The position numbers were made by a program, and so were the translations under genes. Below, piece after piece: positions 40,977-48,987 of a stretch of 64,000 nucleotides of DNA (its first letter is position 1; each line of letters starts with the position of its first letter). The DNA comes from Bacteroidales bacterium (GTDB lineage Bacteria > Bacteroidota > Bacteroidia > Bacteroidales > UBA932). Below the pieces are notes generated by a model that was given only the letters and a program-made list of their open reading frames with translations, was not told the origin of the DNA and searched no databases. The stretch spans positions 1-64,000 of the forward strand of contig JAFZOU010000039.1 of assembly GCA_017550525.1 (NCBI GenBank). The letters are read 5' to 3'.

Positions 40977-41553
40977 TTGCCTGTTTTTCAAACATATGCC
41001 CCGGAATAATCAGGGCCGATACAGCCGATACAGCTACGCAAAGCTCCTGCCATACCCAGAGGTCTCCCTGAAGGAGGAAGGCACCGATGCCGATGGTGGC
41101 GGCAACGAGACCGCCAATAATCATTGGCCTGAAGCGAAGCTCTTCACCGGTAATGAGCGCGCCAATACCCACCAGAAGGCAGATGAGGGGATTTTCGGCA
41201 ATTTCATAAATATCGGCAAAACCAAAGACGAAGCCTCCTATGCCGATTGCGCAGGCCGCAAAGATCCAGTAATCCAGCACCAGCCGGGATTTTCTGGTAC
41301 GCATATGGGCTTTGTCGTGTTCCTTGCGAAGGATGATTATCATCCAGGGTATGCCGATAGCGGGGGCGCCTGTCCACAACCATCCGGCCCACTTCTGGTC
41401 AAACAGCAGGATCAGTATGAATGCCGCCAGGTAAAAGATGGCGGTGAGCCATCCCCAAAGCGGGAAAAGACGCGCTCCGGTTGGAACGCTGTCCATTTCT
41501 ACTTTGCCCCTGGTACGGGCAATGACTTCAAGTGCGTCAAAGTTTTCTTCCAT
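40966..41553 (-). CDS. Multi-pass membrane protein, function unknown
   Basis: 195 residues with about five to six hydrophobic helices (WGWLTAIFYLAAFILILL, WIFAACAIGIGGFVFGF, PLICLLVGIGALIT, PMIIGGLVAATIGIGAFLL). No enzymatic motif. Paired with the winged-helix regulator, which may control it or be controlled with it. Confidence 0.7.
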   Translation of the reverse strand: MEENFDALEVIARTRGKVEMDSVPTGARLFPLWGWLTAIFYLAAFILILLFDQKWAGWLWTGAPAIGIPWMIIILRKEHDKAHMRTRKSRLVLDYWIFAACAIGIGGFVFGFADIYEIAENPLICLLVGIGALITGEELRFRPMIIGGLVAATIGIGAFLLQGDLWVWQELCVAVSAVSALIIPGHMFEKQANGV

Positions 41554-41580
41554 AACAGGGGCAAAGATAGTGAATTTGAA

Positions 41581-43506
41581 TTAATTGTGATTCACATATA
41601 TTTCACTTTTCTTTCTGTTGTCATACTTCAGTCGGAAGATAATCTGGGTGCCGTAGGAAGTCCCGCCGCCCGGATTGCTCTTGGTGCGTTGAAGCTTTGG
41701 ATGATCGTCCTTGCCGCCGTGGCCAGAGAAGGAGAATCCGTCGTAATCGTAGGCCAGTTCTACATAGGCCCAGTTCCAGTAGGCGTCTTCAGGATCCGTA
41801 ATCACGCCCACTTCCATGCCCATGCCATAATTGCACACGCCGTTTTCTCCGCCACTGGTCCAGGGTTCAAAAGCGCCGTTACTGTGCCTATAGGTAATCT
41901 GGAAGGAGGTGGGCTTATGATGAACCACCTTTACGGGGATGGTGAACTTCACGTTGTGGTCGGTCACGCTGCGGAAGATAAGGTCAAACTCTCCTTCCGG
42001 GATACCCTTCTTGAAGTTGACATATTTGCCGTAAGGATTGTAATCCAACTTATTATAGTTCTCCGTAGCGGGGTCAATCTCTATGCCGTAACCGGTGAAA
42101 GAAGAGCCCTCGGGCTTCCAATCTTCTACCGTAAGCCAGATGGAGTCGCTGCTCCATTCGTAGGCGGGATCATTCTCTACCAGGATAAAATCGGCGGAAC
42201 TGTTTTCCATCGAAAGAGAGAATGAAGAGTATCCGGGGCCGTTGTAGAGGGTAATGTAATAAGTCATATCCGTTCCTGCGTAGCCGAAGGTCAGTTTCAC
42301 CTGCTCATTCTCGGCCGATTTGGTGGCGGTGAGCTTCTGGCTGGAGGCATCCCAGCTGAACCACTCTCCGGAAGAGCCATTGCGGGTTTGGCTTTGGAGA
42401 GTGACTTTGCTCCAGTCGAAGGAGGCACCTGCAGTCCAGCTTGCCGTCAGGGTAATTGACTGGCCGGGGGCGACCCAGTTACTGGGATAATCCAGACTGA
42501 AATAATCCAGCTCTGCCACCAGTTCTTCAAGCGTTGCATTGATGCATATGGTGTATTCGTCTCCAGGGAGATTGGTCTCAGTTTCCTGGTCCCAGATCTG
42601 GTTTTCAAATTCGAAGACAGCCAGATACTGATACTGACCGCTGTAGGCCTTGGTGCCGCTCTTCTCCTTCAGATAGAACTGGCTGCTGCCGTCCAGTTTC
42701 ACGTTACCGCCCTGGCCCATATGGCAGTCAATCATATTGTCCTGCCCAAGCCTCATCGTCCCCAGCTTAGCACCTGCCCAAGGGTACTTGGTGTAGAACT
42801 CCTGGTTGATGGTGGTGAGCTTGTTGGCTACTTCCAGGGGAATTTCCCCGGAGAGCCAGCCCTGAGTCATCTGATCTTTATCCTCATCCATACATTCCAC
42901 GTGGATGCACTGCTTTGTTCCGTCCATCCAGCTGGAGCCAACGTACCAGTTGGAGTATTGCTGGGGGAAATCATAGACATGAACCTCACCGCCCTTCTTT
43001 TGAATGGAATAGGTATTGTCCTTCAGTTTCTCCGCCTGCTCTATGACGTTTCCTCCGCCAGGCTCTTCTGCATCCAGAGGAAGGACCTGGGCAGTGGCGG
43101 TGGCTAGGTTCCCCTGTTGGTAAAGATCCTTTCCTTCAACCTTCTTGACAACACCCGTGACGGTTCCTCCGGTAAAGCTTTTTGCGTCGGTTGCGGTAAA
43201 GGTTACAGTAACCTTTCCATCTGCGTCTGTTGTGGCGCTGGAAGGACTCACGCTGCCGCCGGTAGCCGAAAAGTTTATGGTTGCTGTATTGTTTTCAAAG
43301 TTAACCTCTCTTCCGCCAGGAAAAACGACCGAAAGGGTGAAGGTAAAGGTGGCCGTACCATCCTCGGCAATTTTCTTTGCAGTAGGAGAAACGGTGAGAT
43401 TGTCTTCGGTCTCCTTGTTCGCATAAGTGTCCCCCTCAGGAGGCACGCATCCCGCAATCATTCCTGCCGCCAGGGCCAGGAGAGGTAGTAAATGTTTTAG
43501 TTTCAT
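41581..43506 (-). CDS. Lipoprotein with bacterial Ig-like (Big-1) domain, cluster A
   Basis: 641 residues. Lipobox AGC after a 19-residue signal. Residues 35-140 form an invasin/intimin-like Big-1 domain (LTVSPTAKKIAEDGTATFTFTL ... ATTDADGKVTVTFTATDA, seen in parts), followed by about 500 residues of beta-rich sequence without a recognised motif. Probably exposed on the surface. It has its own -7 box and lies downstream of the fimbrillin-like gene. Confidence 0.75.
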   Translation of the reverse strand: MKLKHLLPLLALAAGMIAGCVPPEGDTYANKETEDNLTVSPTAKKIAEDGTATFTFTLSVVFPGGREVNFENNTATINFSATGGSVSPSSATTDADGKVTVTFTATDAKSFTGGTVTGVVKKVEGKDLYQQGNLATATAQVLPLDAEEPGGGNVIEQAEKLKDNTYSIQKKGGEVHVYDFPQQYSNWYVGSSWMDGTKQCIHVECMDEDKDQMTQGWLSGEIPLEVANKLTTINQEFYTKYPWAGAKLGTMRLGQDNMIDCHMGQGGNVKLDGSSQFYLKEKSGTKAYSGQYQYLAVFEFENQIWDQETETNLPGDEYTICINATLEELVAELDYFSLDYPSNWVAPGQSITLTASWTAGASFDWSKVTLQSQTRNGSSGEWFSWDASSQKLTATKSAENEQVKLTFGYAGTDMTYYITLYNGPGYSSFSLSMENSSADFILVENDPAYEWSSDSIWLTVEDWKPEGSSFTGYGIEIDPATENYNKLDYNPYGKYVNFKKGIPEGEFDLIFRSVTDHNVKFTIPVKVVHHKPTSFQITYRHSNGAFEPWTSGGENGVCNYGMGMEVGVITDPEDAYWNWAYVELAYDYDGFSFSGHGGKDDHPKLQRTKSNPGGGTSYGTQIIFRLKYDNRKKSEIYVNHN

Positions 43507-43542
43507 AGGATATGTGTTTTTAGTTTGTTCCGTAAACTTTTA

Positions 43543-43550
43543 CAAAGTTA
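43543..43550 (-). promoter_or_regulatory. -7 box of the Big-1 lipoprotein gene
   Basis: TAACTTTG on the minus strand, 36 nt before the ATG at 43506. It suggests the gene can be transcribed separately from the fimbrillin-like gene upstream. Confidence 0.55.
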
Positions 43551-43586
43551 GAAAAGTTTATAAAATAAACAATAAGCACATATCTT

Positions 43587-45398
43587 TTATTCTTCAGGAG
43601 CGTAGAAGTATATACGGAGCATAGTTACGTATAGGGGACCGCCGCTTTCTATGCGGAAGCCGTTATAGGAACCAACGGTGAAGTCGTAGTCGTAATACTT
43701 CTCGGAGCTGGACCAGTAACCGGCCTCGGGCTGCGTTATGACAGTTGCGGTTCCGTCGGGGGCAATACCATATACGGTAGAGGTATTATCCTTGGTGTTG
43801 GACATCTTCAGCGTCAGATGATGAATCTCCCCCTGATGCTGCATTGAAGGCGTGGTGCAGGAGGAAAGGGTCCAGGCCGAAGAGCCGTCGGCTGAATACA
43901 AATACCCCCAGTTGGTCTTGAGGTTGCTCACGTTGAAGTACCAGGGGAAGTATTCCTCGCCGTCTTCGGTCACCTTCCAGATGGGATCCATACTCTTGTC
44001 CAGATGCGTCTGGCAGCCGTAGGAATCCACATCCGGCCAATCAATACTCTTAGTGATGCCGATATACATTTCCTTCTGTGCATAACCGAAGTCGCTGAGA
44101 CCGCTGTCGCTGTCCGGAATGGCCTTGACATAAAGAGTATACTTGTCTGCCTCCAGTCCGGAAGGCACCTCCACGTAATACATATCGGCCATCTCACCGG
44201 TGCCCGCCACTGGAGTCAGGGACACTTTATCATAATAGACATATTCTTCCTTTACGTCATCCCAATAATCTCCGTACCGCTGGTAATAGCACTCATATCC
44301 TGTTGCGTGATTATCGGCAGGCCAGGCAGCGGTAAAGCCTGTGCGGGGCTTGGGGGAAATGTACATAATAGGCTCCGGAAGGCCCACCACAGCGGGTTTC
44401 ACATCAACGGAGAACATAGTGAGACCGCCGTCCTTGAACGTAAGGCTGCGGCCGAGTGACGAGAGGTCCACAAGTTTGGAGAACTTGAGGTCGCTTCCAC
44501 CGCGGTCAACAGTGCAGATAATGCCGAACCAGTCGTCCAATACGCCGGGAAGGGTGCGCAGATACAGAACGGCTTCGCCATTGGAATCGGCCACAATCGG
44601 CCTGGTGGAATCTGGGTTGGAGAAACTGATATGATAGCAGTCTCCCAGCATATCTTCCATATATTGCGGAACCTCATATACGTACTGGCCGGTTTCCGGA
44701 TAATAAGATATTATGTCCTCAAGCCTGCAGGCAGCTTTCAGATTGTCGCCGGTGAACCAGGTGCCAGATTTGACCTCATCACCCTCTTGCAGGCCCTTCA
44801 GGGTAATCTTTACCACAGTTCCAAGGCGTGCGAAATTGAAGGAAATGTCCGAAGGGCGTGAGGTGTACTCCGAAAAGCGTGAAACAAGCATATCGTCTGC
44901 CGTACTGTATCCGCCCGCGTATATATCCTGGTCAGGGTCTATCAATAGAGGGATACTGTCACCATTCATATAGTAAGGATTGTACGAGCAGGCCAGGTAC
45001 TTGTAAGTAAAAGTATAAGTGGCCAGCTCCTCCGTAGTGAGCGTGCTTTCCCAGTAATACGGATCGAAAGTAGCCCTGAACGTGGCTATGGGGCCTCCTG
45101 CGGCAAGAGGTTCAGTGGCCACAAAATCAGATGCGCTGTCAATCTCATCTAGCCCGGGATCACTGGAAACGCCAGTTACAAACTCTTTCACATAGAGAAC
45201 GTCTCCGGCTTCCCATTCCCCTTTGAAATGACCTTCAAGGTCCTGGGAGATGACGGTTTTGGTGCCTCCCACACTGGCGTGGATGGAGACGGTATGTGAA
45301 CCGGCCGTAGTTTCCTGAACGGAAAGGGCCTCTTCCTTCTGGCAGGAGAGGGTGGCTGCAATCATTATGGCGGCAGCAATTATTCTCTTTGTCTTCAT
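43587..45398 (-). CDS. Fimbrillin-like lipoprotein, cluster A
   Basis: 603 residues. Lipobox TLSC at about residues 16-19. The N-terminal 300 residues follow the fimbrillin (Mfa-like) pattern: SIHASVGGTKTVI, WEAGDVLYV, FNFARLGTVVKITLKGL. A fibronectin-like segment (PKPRTGFTAAWPADNHATGYEC) and a beta-rich C-terminal domain follow. Probably a surface or fimbrial component. Its ATG overlaps the stop of the short peptide gene (TGATG), so the two are coupled. Confidence 0.75.
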   Translation of the reverse strand: MKTKRIIAAAIMIAATLSCQKEEALSVQETTAGSHTVSIHASVGGTKTVISQDLEGHFKGEWEAGDVLYVKEFVTGVSSDPGLDEIDSASDFVATEPLAAGGPIATFRATFDPYYWESTLTTEELATYTFTYKYLACSYNPYYMNGDSIPLLIDPDQDIYAGGYSTADDMLVSRFSEYTSRPSDISFNFARLGTVVKITLKGLQEGDEVKSGTWFTGDNLKAACRLEDIISYYPETGQYVYEVPQYMEDMLGDCYHISFSNPDSTRPIVADSNGEAVLYLRTLPGVLDDWFGIICTVDRGGSDLKFSKLVDLSSLGRSLTFKDGGLTMFSVDVKPAVVGLPEPIMYISPKPRTGFTAAWPADNHATGYECYYQRYGDYWDDVKEEYVYYDKVSLTPVAGTGEMADMYYVEVPSGLEADKYTLYVKAIPDSDSGLSDFGYAQKEMYIGITKSIDWPDVDSYGCQTHLDKSMDPIWKVTEDGEEYFPWYFNVSNLKTNWGYLYSADGSSAWTLSSCTTPSMQHQGEIHHLTLKMSNTKDNTSTVYGIAPDGTATVITQPEAGYWSSSEKYYDYDFTVGSYNGFRIESGGPLYVTMLRIYFYAPEE

Positions 45399-45556
45399 CA
45401 GAAACTTCCTCCATCTACTATGTTAACGTCGGCTATTTCACCGGCAGTGTTTTCTTCTGAGCCAAAAGCCATTGGTACATAACTTTGGCAGATAACCCCT
45501 TCTGTTTTGAGAAAGATGACCGTGGTCACGGGGCTCTCATAAGTTGGAACTTTCAT
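45398..45556 (-). CDS. Short peptide gene of cluster A
   Basis: 52 residues beginning MKVPTYESPVTTVIFLKTEG and continuing VICQS, then a Gly/Glu/Asp-rich tail. Pattern: Tyr-x-SerPro, a run of hydrophobic residues, then a Cys-x-Ser. It matches in outline the 46-residue peptide at 59221-59361 and the many short uncharacterised peptides beside Bacteroidales fimbrillin genes. No signal peptide. Overlaps the next gene, so expressed with the lipoprotein. Confidence 0.65.
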   Translation of the reverse strand: MKVPTYESPVTTVIFLKTEGVICQSYVPMAFGSEENTAGEIADVNIVDGGSF

Positions 45557-45608
45557 AATGATACAGCTTTTTAATCTTTGCAAATTTCGGAAAAACCTTA
45601 CGTTTGGG

Positions 45609-45628
45609 ATTACTCATTTTTGAGTAAT
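45609..45628. promoter_or_regulatory. Inverted repeat between cluster A and its divergent regulator
   Basis: ATTACTCA-TTTT-TGAGTAAT, perfect 8-nt arms, 53 nt upstream of the peptide gene and 58 nt upstream of the regulator's -7 box. A candidate operator for the LuxR-type regulator; inference from position only. Confidence 0.4.
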
Positions 45629-45685
45629 TTGGGCCGCAGAAGTTACTTAAAACAGACTTTTTTTACAGTAATCGGCCGATTTGAC

Positions 45686-45693
45686 TATCTTTG
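45686..45693 (+). promoter_or_regulatory. -7 box of the TPR-LuxR gene, near-leaderless
   Basis: Perfect TATCTTTG ending 4 nt before the ATG at 45698. Confidence 0.6.
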
Positions 45694-45697
45694 TACT

Positions 45698-46993
45698 ATG
45701 TATCGAATAGTACTGCTACTACTCCTCAATGCTTCATTGCTGGGCGATGCGGCAAAGGATATTGCTTCCCAGCATTTTGACTCGGCAATGGAAAAAGCCA
45801 TCACGGCTTTGGAAGCTGCCAGGGCCGATGAAGACCATCTTCTTGAGGTGCAGGCCCTGTCCACAATAGTTGGCGTGGACATCATGACAAGCAGGGATGC
45901 CGATGCCTGGGAAAAGGCACTGGAGGCAGAGGCTATCGCCCGTGAGTATGGCTACAGGGAGGAATTATCGGCAATCCTTATCTCCAAGGCAAAACTTTGC
46001 TCTTATGCCGAGATTTCCCCGGAGACCGGCCGTAACGACGAGGGCCTCGAATACGCCAATGAGGCTCTTGCCCTGGCGCAGGAAGCCGATGCCGTAGAGC
46101 GGCAGTGTGAGGCCTGCTATGTGATAGCATCCCTCTACATCAACAAAAACCGTTGGAACAATCCCATAGATGCAGACATTTACCGCACTGCCGGGGAGTT
46201 CCTGGACAGGGGACAGGCCCTGGCCGATACGTATGACCTTCCGCGTCTGAAGCGCAACGGCATCCTCTTCCGTTCCCGCTGGTTCCAGCAGGGAGACAGA
46301 AATGAGGAAGCCATAAAGTATTTCGAGCAGGTACGTGCAACCCTAAAGGAGACGGACCACCTCACTGCATCGGCCCTGGACGACCGTCTGGTACGTTTGT
46401 ATACCCGCACCGGTGCACCGCAGAAGGCGCTTGATACGCACGATGATTACGTGTTTCATATTCAAAAGTATATTCAGCAGAAGGAAGATGAAACGCTTCA
46501 GGAGATGGAAACCCGCTTTGAGGTTCAGGAAAAGGAACGTAAGTTGGAGCGGAACAGATATCAGATTGCCGTGCTGATACTCGCACTCCTTCTTGCCGTG
46601 ACGGTAATCACCGTTATCGGCATACATCTCAAGAAGGCCCGGCGCCGCAACGAGGAGTTGAGAAAGATCAGCGATTCCAGGGCTCAGATTATAAAAATCC
46701 TTTCAGGAGATATTAATAACCGTAATGCCGAAGACATCAGCGCCGACGTTACCAAATACGTGGACGACATACTTTTGGAAAGGAGCAAACGGATTGCCGA
46801 TATAGGCCTCAGTCAGCGTGAAATACAGATTATCAGGCTTAGCGCCGAAGGCCTTACTGCGGCGGAGATTGCCGAGCGGACATATCTGAGCGTCCATACG
46901 GTCAATACCCATCGTCGCCGCATATACAGCAAGATGGATGTGCGCAATGTGGCCGACCTTATCCACAAGGCCACAGAACTGGGAATACTATAA
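45698..46993 (+). CDS. Membrane-bound TPR sensor with C-terminal LuxR-type HTH
   Basis: 431 residues from ATG 45698. A short hydrophobic N-terminus (YRIVLLLLLNASLLG) may act as signal peptide. About 300 residues of TPR-like helix pairs follow (HFDSAMEKAITALEAA, GLEYANEALALAQEADAV), then a coiled coil, a membrane helix (IAVLILALLLAVTVITVIGI), a second coiled coil, and a LuxR/GerE HTH (LSQREIQIIRLSAEGLTAAEI ... VHTVNTHRRRIYSKM, in parts). It joins an outer sensor and a DNA-binding domain in one chain. It probably controls the divergent peptide/lipoprotein genes. Confidence 0.82.
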   Translation: MYRIVLLLLLNASLLGDAAKDIASQHFDSAMEKAITALEAARADEDHLLEVQALSTIVGVDIMTSRDADAWEKALEAEAIAREYGYREELSAILISKAKLCSYAEISPETGRNDEGLEYANEALALAQEADAVERQCEACYVIASLYINKNRWNNPIDADIYRTAGEFLDRGQALADTYDLPRLKRNGILFRSRWFQQGDRNEEAIKYFEQVRATLKETDHLTASALDDRLVRLYTRTGAPQKALDTHDDYVFHIQKYIQQKEDETLQEMETRFEVQEKERKLERNRYQIAVLILALLLAVTVITVIGIHLKKARRRNEELRKISDSRAQIIKILSGDINNRNAEDISADVTKYVDDILLERSKRIADIGLSQREIQIIRLSAEGLTAAEIAERTYLSVHTVNTHRRRIYSKMDVRNVADLIHKATELGIL

Positions 46994-47022
46994 AAAAGAG
47001 AGGCCGATTGTTTGGTCTCTCT
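46992..47022 (-). terminator. Terminator for tRNA-Val (and possibly the TPR-LuxR gene)
   Basis: AGAGAGGCC (46997-47005) pairs with GGTCTCTCT (47014-47022). On the minus strand the stem is followed by six T (complement of 46992-46997). It lies in the 34-bp convergent gap. Confidence 0.75.
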
Positions 47023-47027
47023 TTGGG

Positions 47028-47102
47028 TAGGGACGATCGGATTCGAACCGATGACCTCTTCAATGTGACTGAAGCGCTCTAAACCAGCTGAGCTACGCCC
47101 CT
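47028..47102 (-). tRNA. tRNA-Val (anticodon CAC)
   Basis: On the minus strand: acceptor AGGGGCG/CGTCCCT (one G-T pair), D-arm with AGCTCAGCTGGTTTAGAGC, anticodon stem CTTCA/TGAAG with loop GTCACAT (CAC), and T-arm ATCGGTTCGAATCCGAT. Discriminator A. Confidence 0.92.
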
Positions 47103-47161
47103 GTTGGGGAATGCAAAGGTAGCATCTTTTTTGATAACGGCAAAATTTAATTACAATTTCT

Positions 47162-47169
47162 TAACTTTG
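47162..47169 (+). promoter_or_regulatory. -7 box of the esterase gene
   Basis: TAACTTTG, 18 nt before the ATG at 47188. Confidence 0.55.
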
Positions 47170-47187
47170 TATGTAAAACGAAGATTT

Positions 47188-48420
47188 ATGAAAAGGTACT
47201 TACTTGGCGCAGCGGTTCTTGTGCTTGCTGCATGCTCTGCAAACGTAAAGAAAGCCACCGGTTATTCGGAGCCAGATCTTGGATGGCTTTTCCTTGAGAA
47301 GGGCCCTTACACCCTGAACACCAAGGTGCAGGCCGCACCAGGCGAGGAGGCTTCCTTCCAGCTTGTTAAGGACGTTTCCCTTATGGCCGATGTCCCGGAC
47401 GTGGTTCTGGAGACATCCTTGGAGATAGCCCCCGATAGCACCATTTCCGTTGCCCTGGGTGCCCTGGAGCCCGGTTTCTATGAGGTGAGGCTGAGGGACA
47501 GCGTGAGGTTCAATATCGGCATAAGGCCGGACGAAGTTGTGAGCGCACCGGATGCCCCGGAGGACTTTGACGCCTTCTGGGAAAGCACTCTGGCGCAGCT
47601 TGGTGAGATTCCGCTTGAGCCCGTTTTCAAGGAAATGCCGGAATACTCCAACGATGTAAGGACCTGCTATGAAGTTACCTATGAGTCTTTCGGCGGTGCT
47701 CAAGCCGGCGGCATTATCTCCGTCCCCAACGCTCCCGGTAAATACCCCGTTTTCATTCAGTATATGGGCTACGGAGCGTATCCTTTCTACTTCGATCCAT
47801 CGGCCTCTCCAGATAGGATTGACTTCCTTGTGAGCGTGCGTGAGCAGGGCATCTTCCGTGACCCCGGTGAGCGCTGGATAGACAAGGGCATCACTTCCAA
47901 GGAAGAGTTCTACTACAGGGGCGCCTTCTGCGACGTAAAGCGTGCCGTGGATTTTGTGCGCACCCTTGACAAGGCCGATGTTTCCCGCATCGCCGCCATG
48001 GGAGAAAGCCAGGGAGGCGCATTCACCGTGATTGCCGCAGCGCTTGACAGCCGCATCAAGGTAGCCTGCCCCGCAGTGCCGTTCCTTGGGGATTATCCGG
48101 ATTACGCCCGCATAGTGTGGTGGCCAGTGCATGAGGTACTTGAATCGGCCGATGCCGCCGGCATTCCCCGTGAAGATATCTTTGCCCTTCTCCGTTACTT
48201 TGACGTCAAGAACTTTGCGCCCCGCGTAACCTGCCCGGTGTATATGGCCTTCGGCCTGCAGGATCCCACCTGCCCGCCGCACACCAATTTCTCCATTTAT
48301 AATAACCTGGGTTCCAAGGAGAAGCACTACTTCTGCGTTCCCACCTGCGGTCACGCCATGTGGCTGGAACCCGCCTGGCCGCCCGTCAGGGATGCCTTCA
48401 TTTCCGAGAAGCTGAATTAA
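47188..48420 (+). CDS. Acetyl-xylan-esterase-like (AXE1/CE7) lipoprotein
   Basis: 410 residues from ATG 47188. Lipobox LAAC at residues 14-17. An N-terminal beta domain of about 110 residues precedes an alpha/beta-hydrolase of the AXE1/cephalosporin-C deacetylase type: QYMGYGAYPF, the nucleophile Ser in GESQGGAF, the Asp region in AFGLQDPTCPP, and His in VPTCGHAMW. Probably deacetylates sugars at the cell envelope. Stands alone between tRNA genes. Confidence 0.85.
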   Translation: MKRYLLGAAVLVLAACSANVKKATGYSEPDLGWLFLEKGPYTLNTKVQAAPGEEASFQLVKDVSLMADVPDVVLETSLEIAPDSTISVALGALEPGFYEVRLRDSVRFNIGIRPDEVVSAPDAPEDFDAFWESTLAQLGEIPLEPVFKEMPEYSNDVRTCYEVTYESFGGAQAGGIISVPNAPGKYPVFIQYMGYGAYPFYFDPSASPDRIDFLVSVREQGIFRDPGERWIDKGITSKEEFYYRGAFCDVKRAVDFVRTLDKADVSRIAAMGESQGGAFTVIAAALDSRIKVACPAVPFLGDYPDYARIVWWPVHEVLESADAAGIPREDIFALLRYFDVKNFAPRVTCPVYMAFGLQDPTCPPHTNFSIYNNLGSKEKHYFCVPTCGHAMWLEPAWPPVRDAFISEKLN

Positions 48421-48469
48421 GGTTTGGCCAATTTAGTGGACTGATTAGAAGAAAGATGAAAAAAATTAG

Positions 48470-48477
48470 TATCTTTG
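48470..48477 (+). promoter_or_regulatory. -7 box of the second tRNA-Ser
   Basis: Perfect TATCTTTG, 12 nt before the tRNA 5' end, the same spacing as for the tRNA-Ser at 36846. Confidence 0.75.
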
Positions 48478-48489
48478 CAGTCCCCAACC

Positions 48490-48576
48490 GGTGAGTTGTC
48501 CGAGTGGTTGAAGGAGCCTGCCTCGAAAACAGGTTTGCGTGTGAGCGCAACGGGGGTTCGAATCCCTCACTCACCG
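48490..48576 (+). tRNA. tRNA-Ser (anticodon CGA)
   Basis: Acceptor GGTGAGT/ACTCACC with discriminator G, anticodon loop CTCGAAA (CGA) on stem CCTGC/ACAGG (the pair next to the loop is C-A), long variable arm TTTGCGTGTGAGCGCAA, and T-arm GGGGTTCGAATCCC. It decodes UCG. Confidence 0.92.
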
Positions 48577-48582
48577 CTAGAG

Positions 48583-48987
48583 ATGAAAGAATCCTGGCGT
48601 TTTGTAAAGTTCGTGCTGCTTTCAATAAGCGCGGGCGTTATAGAGATGGGCAGCTTCGCGCTGCTGAATGAGCTGCTGGACTGGCCCTACTGGCCGTCAT
48701 ATCTGATAGCGCTCATCCTCAGTGTTCTTTGGAATTTCACCCTCAACCGTAAATTCACCTTCAGAAGTAATGCAAACGTGCCCCGGGCTATGTTCCTGGT
48801 GTTTGTGTACTATCTAATCTTCACCCCTCTTTCCACCTGGGGCGGTAACTATCTTGCCGAGGACCTTGGCTGGAACGAGTACCTTGTAACCTTCATCAAC
48901 ATGTTCATAAACCTTGTCACTGAGTTCCTGTGGCAGAGGTTCGTGGTTTACAAGGATCAGGTGGATAACGCCGTCAAAGCAGAGTAA
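48583..48987 (+). CDS. GtrA-family membrane protein
   Basis: 134 residues with four membrane helices (FVLLSISAGVIEMGSFALL, YLIALILSVLWNFTLNRKF, AMFLVFVYYLIFTPL, FINMFINLVTEFLW) and the family motif NFTLNRKFTF. GtrA proteins are linked to transfer of lipid-linked sugars across the inner membrane. The ATG is 6 nt after tRNA-Ser with no promoter between, so it should share the tRNA transcript. Its 3' end overlaps the convergent epimerase gene by 14 nt. Confidence 0.85.
   Translation: MKESWRFVKFVLLSISAGVIEMGSFALLNELLDWPYWPSYLIALILSVLWNFTLNRKFTFRSNANVPRAMFLVFVYYLIFTPLSTWGGNYLAEDLGWNEYLVTFINMFINLVTEFLWQRFVVYKDQVDNAVKAE

Noticed and set aside
47200..48354. 384-codon minus-strand frame inside the esterase gene
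   Set aside because: Antisense to a protein with clear AXE1 motifs; the translation shows no recognisable domain.
48475..48582. N-terminal extension of the GtrA protein
   Set aside because: It translates tRNA-Ser sequence; the real start is the ATG after the tRNA.
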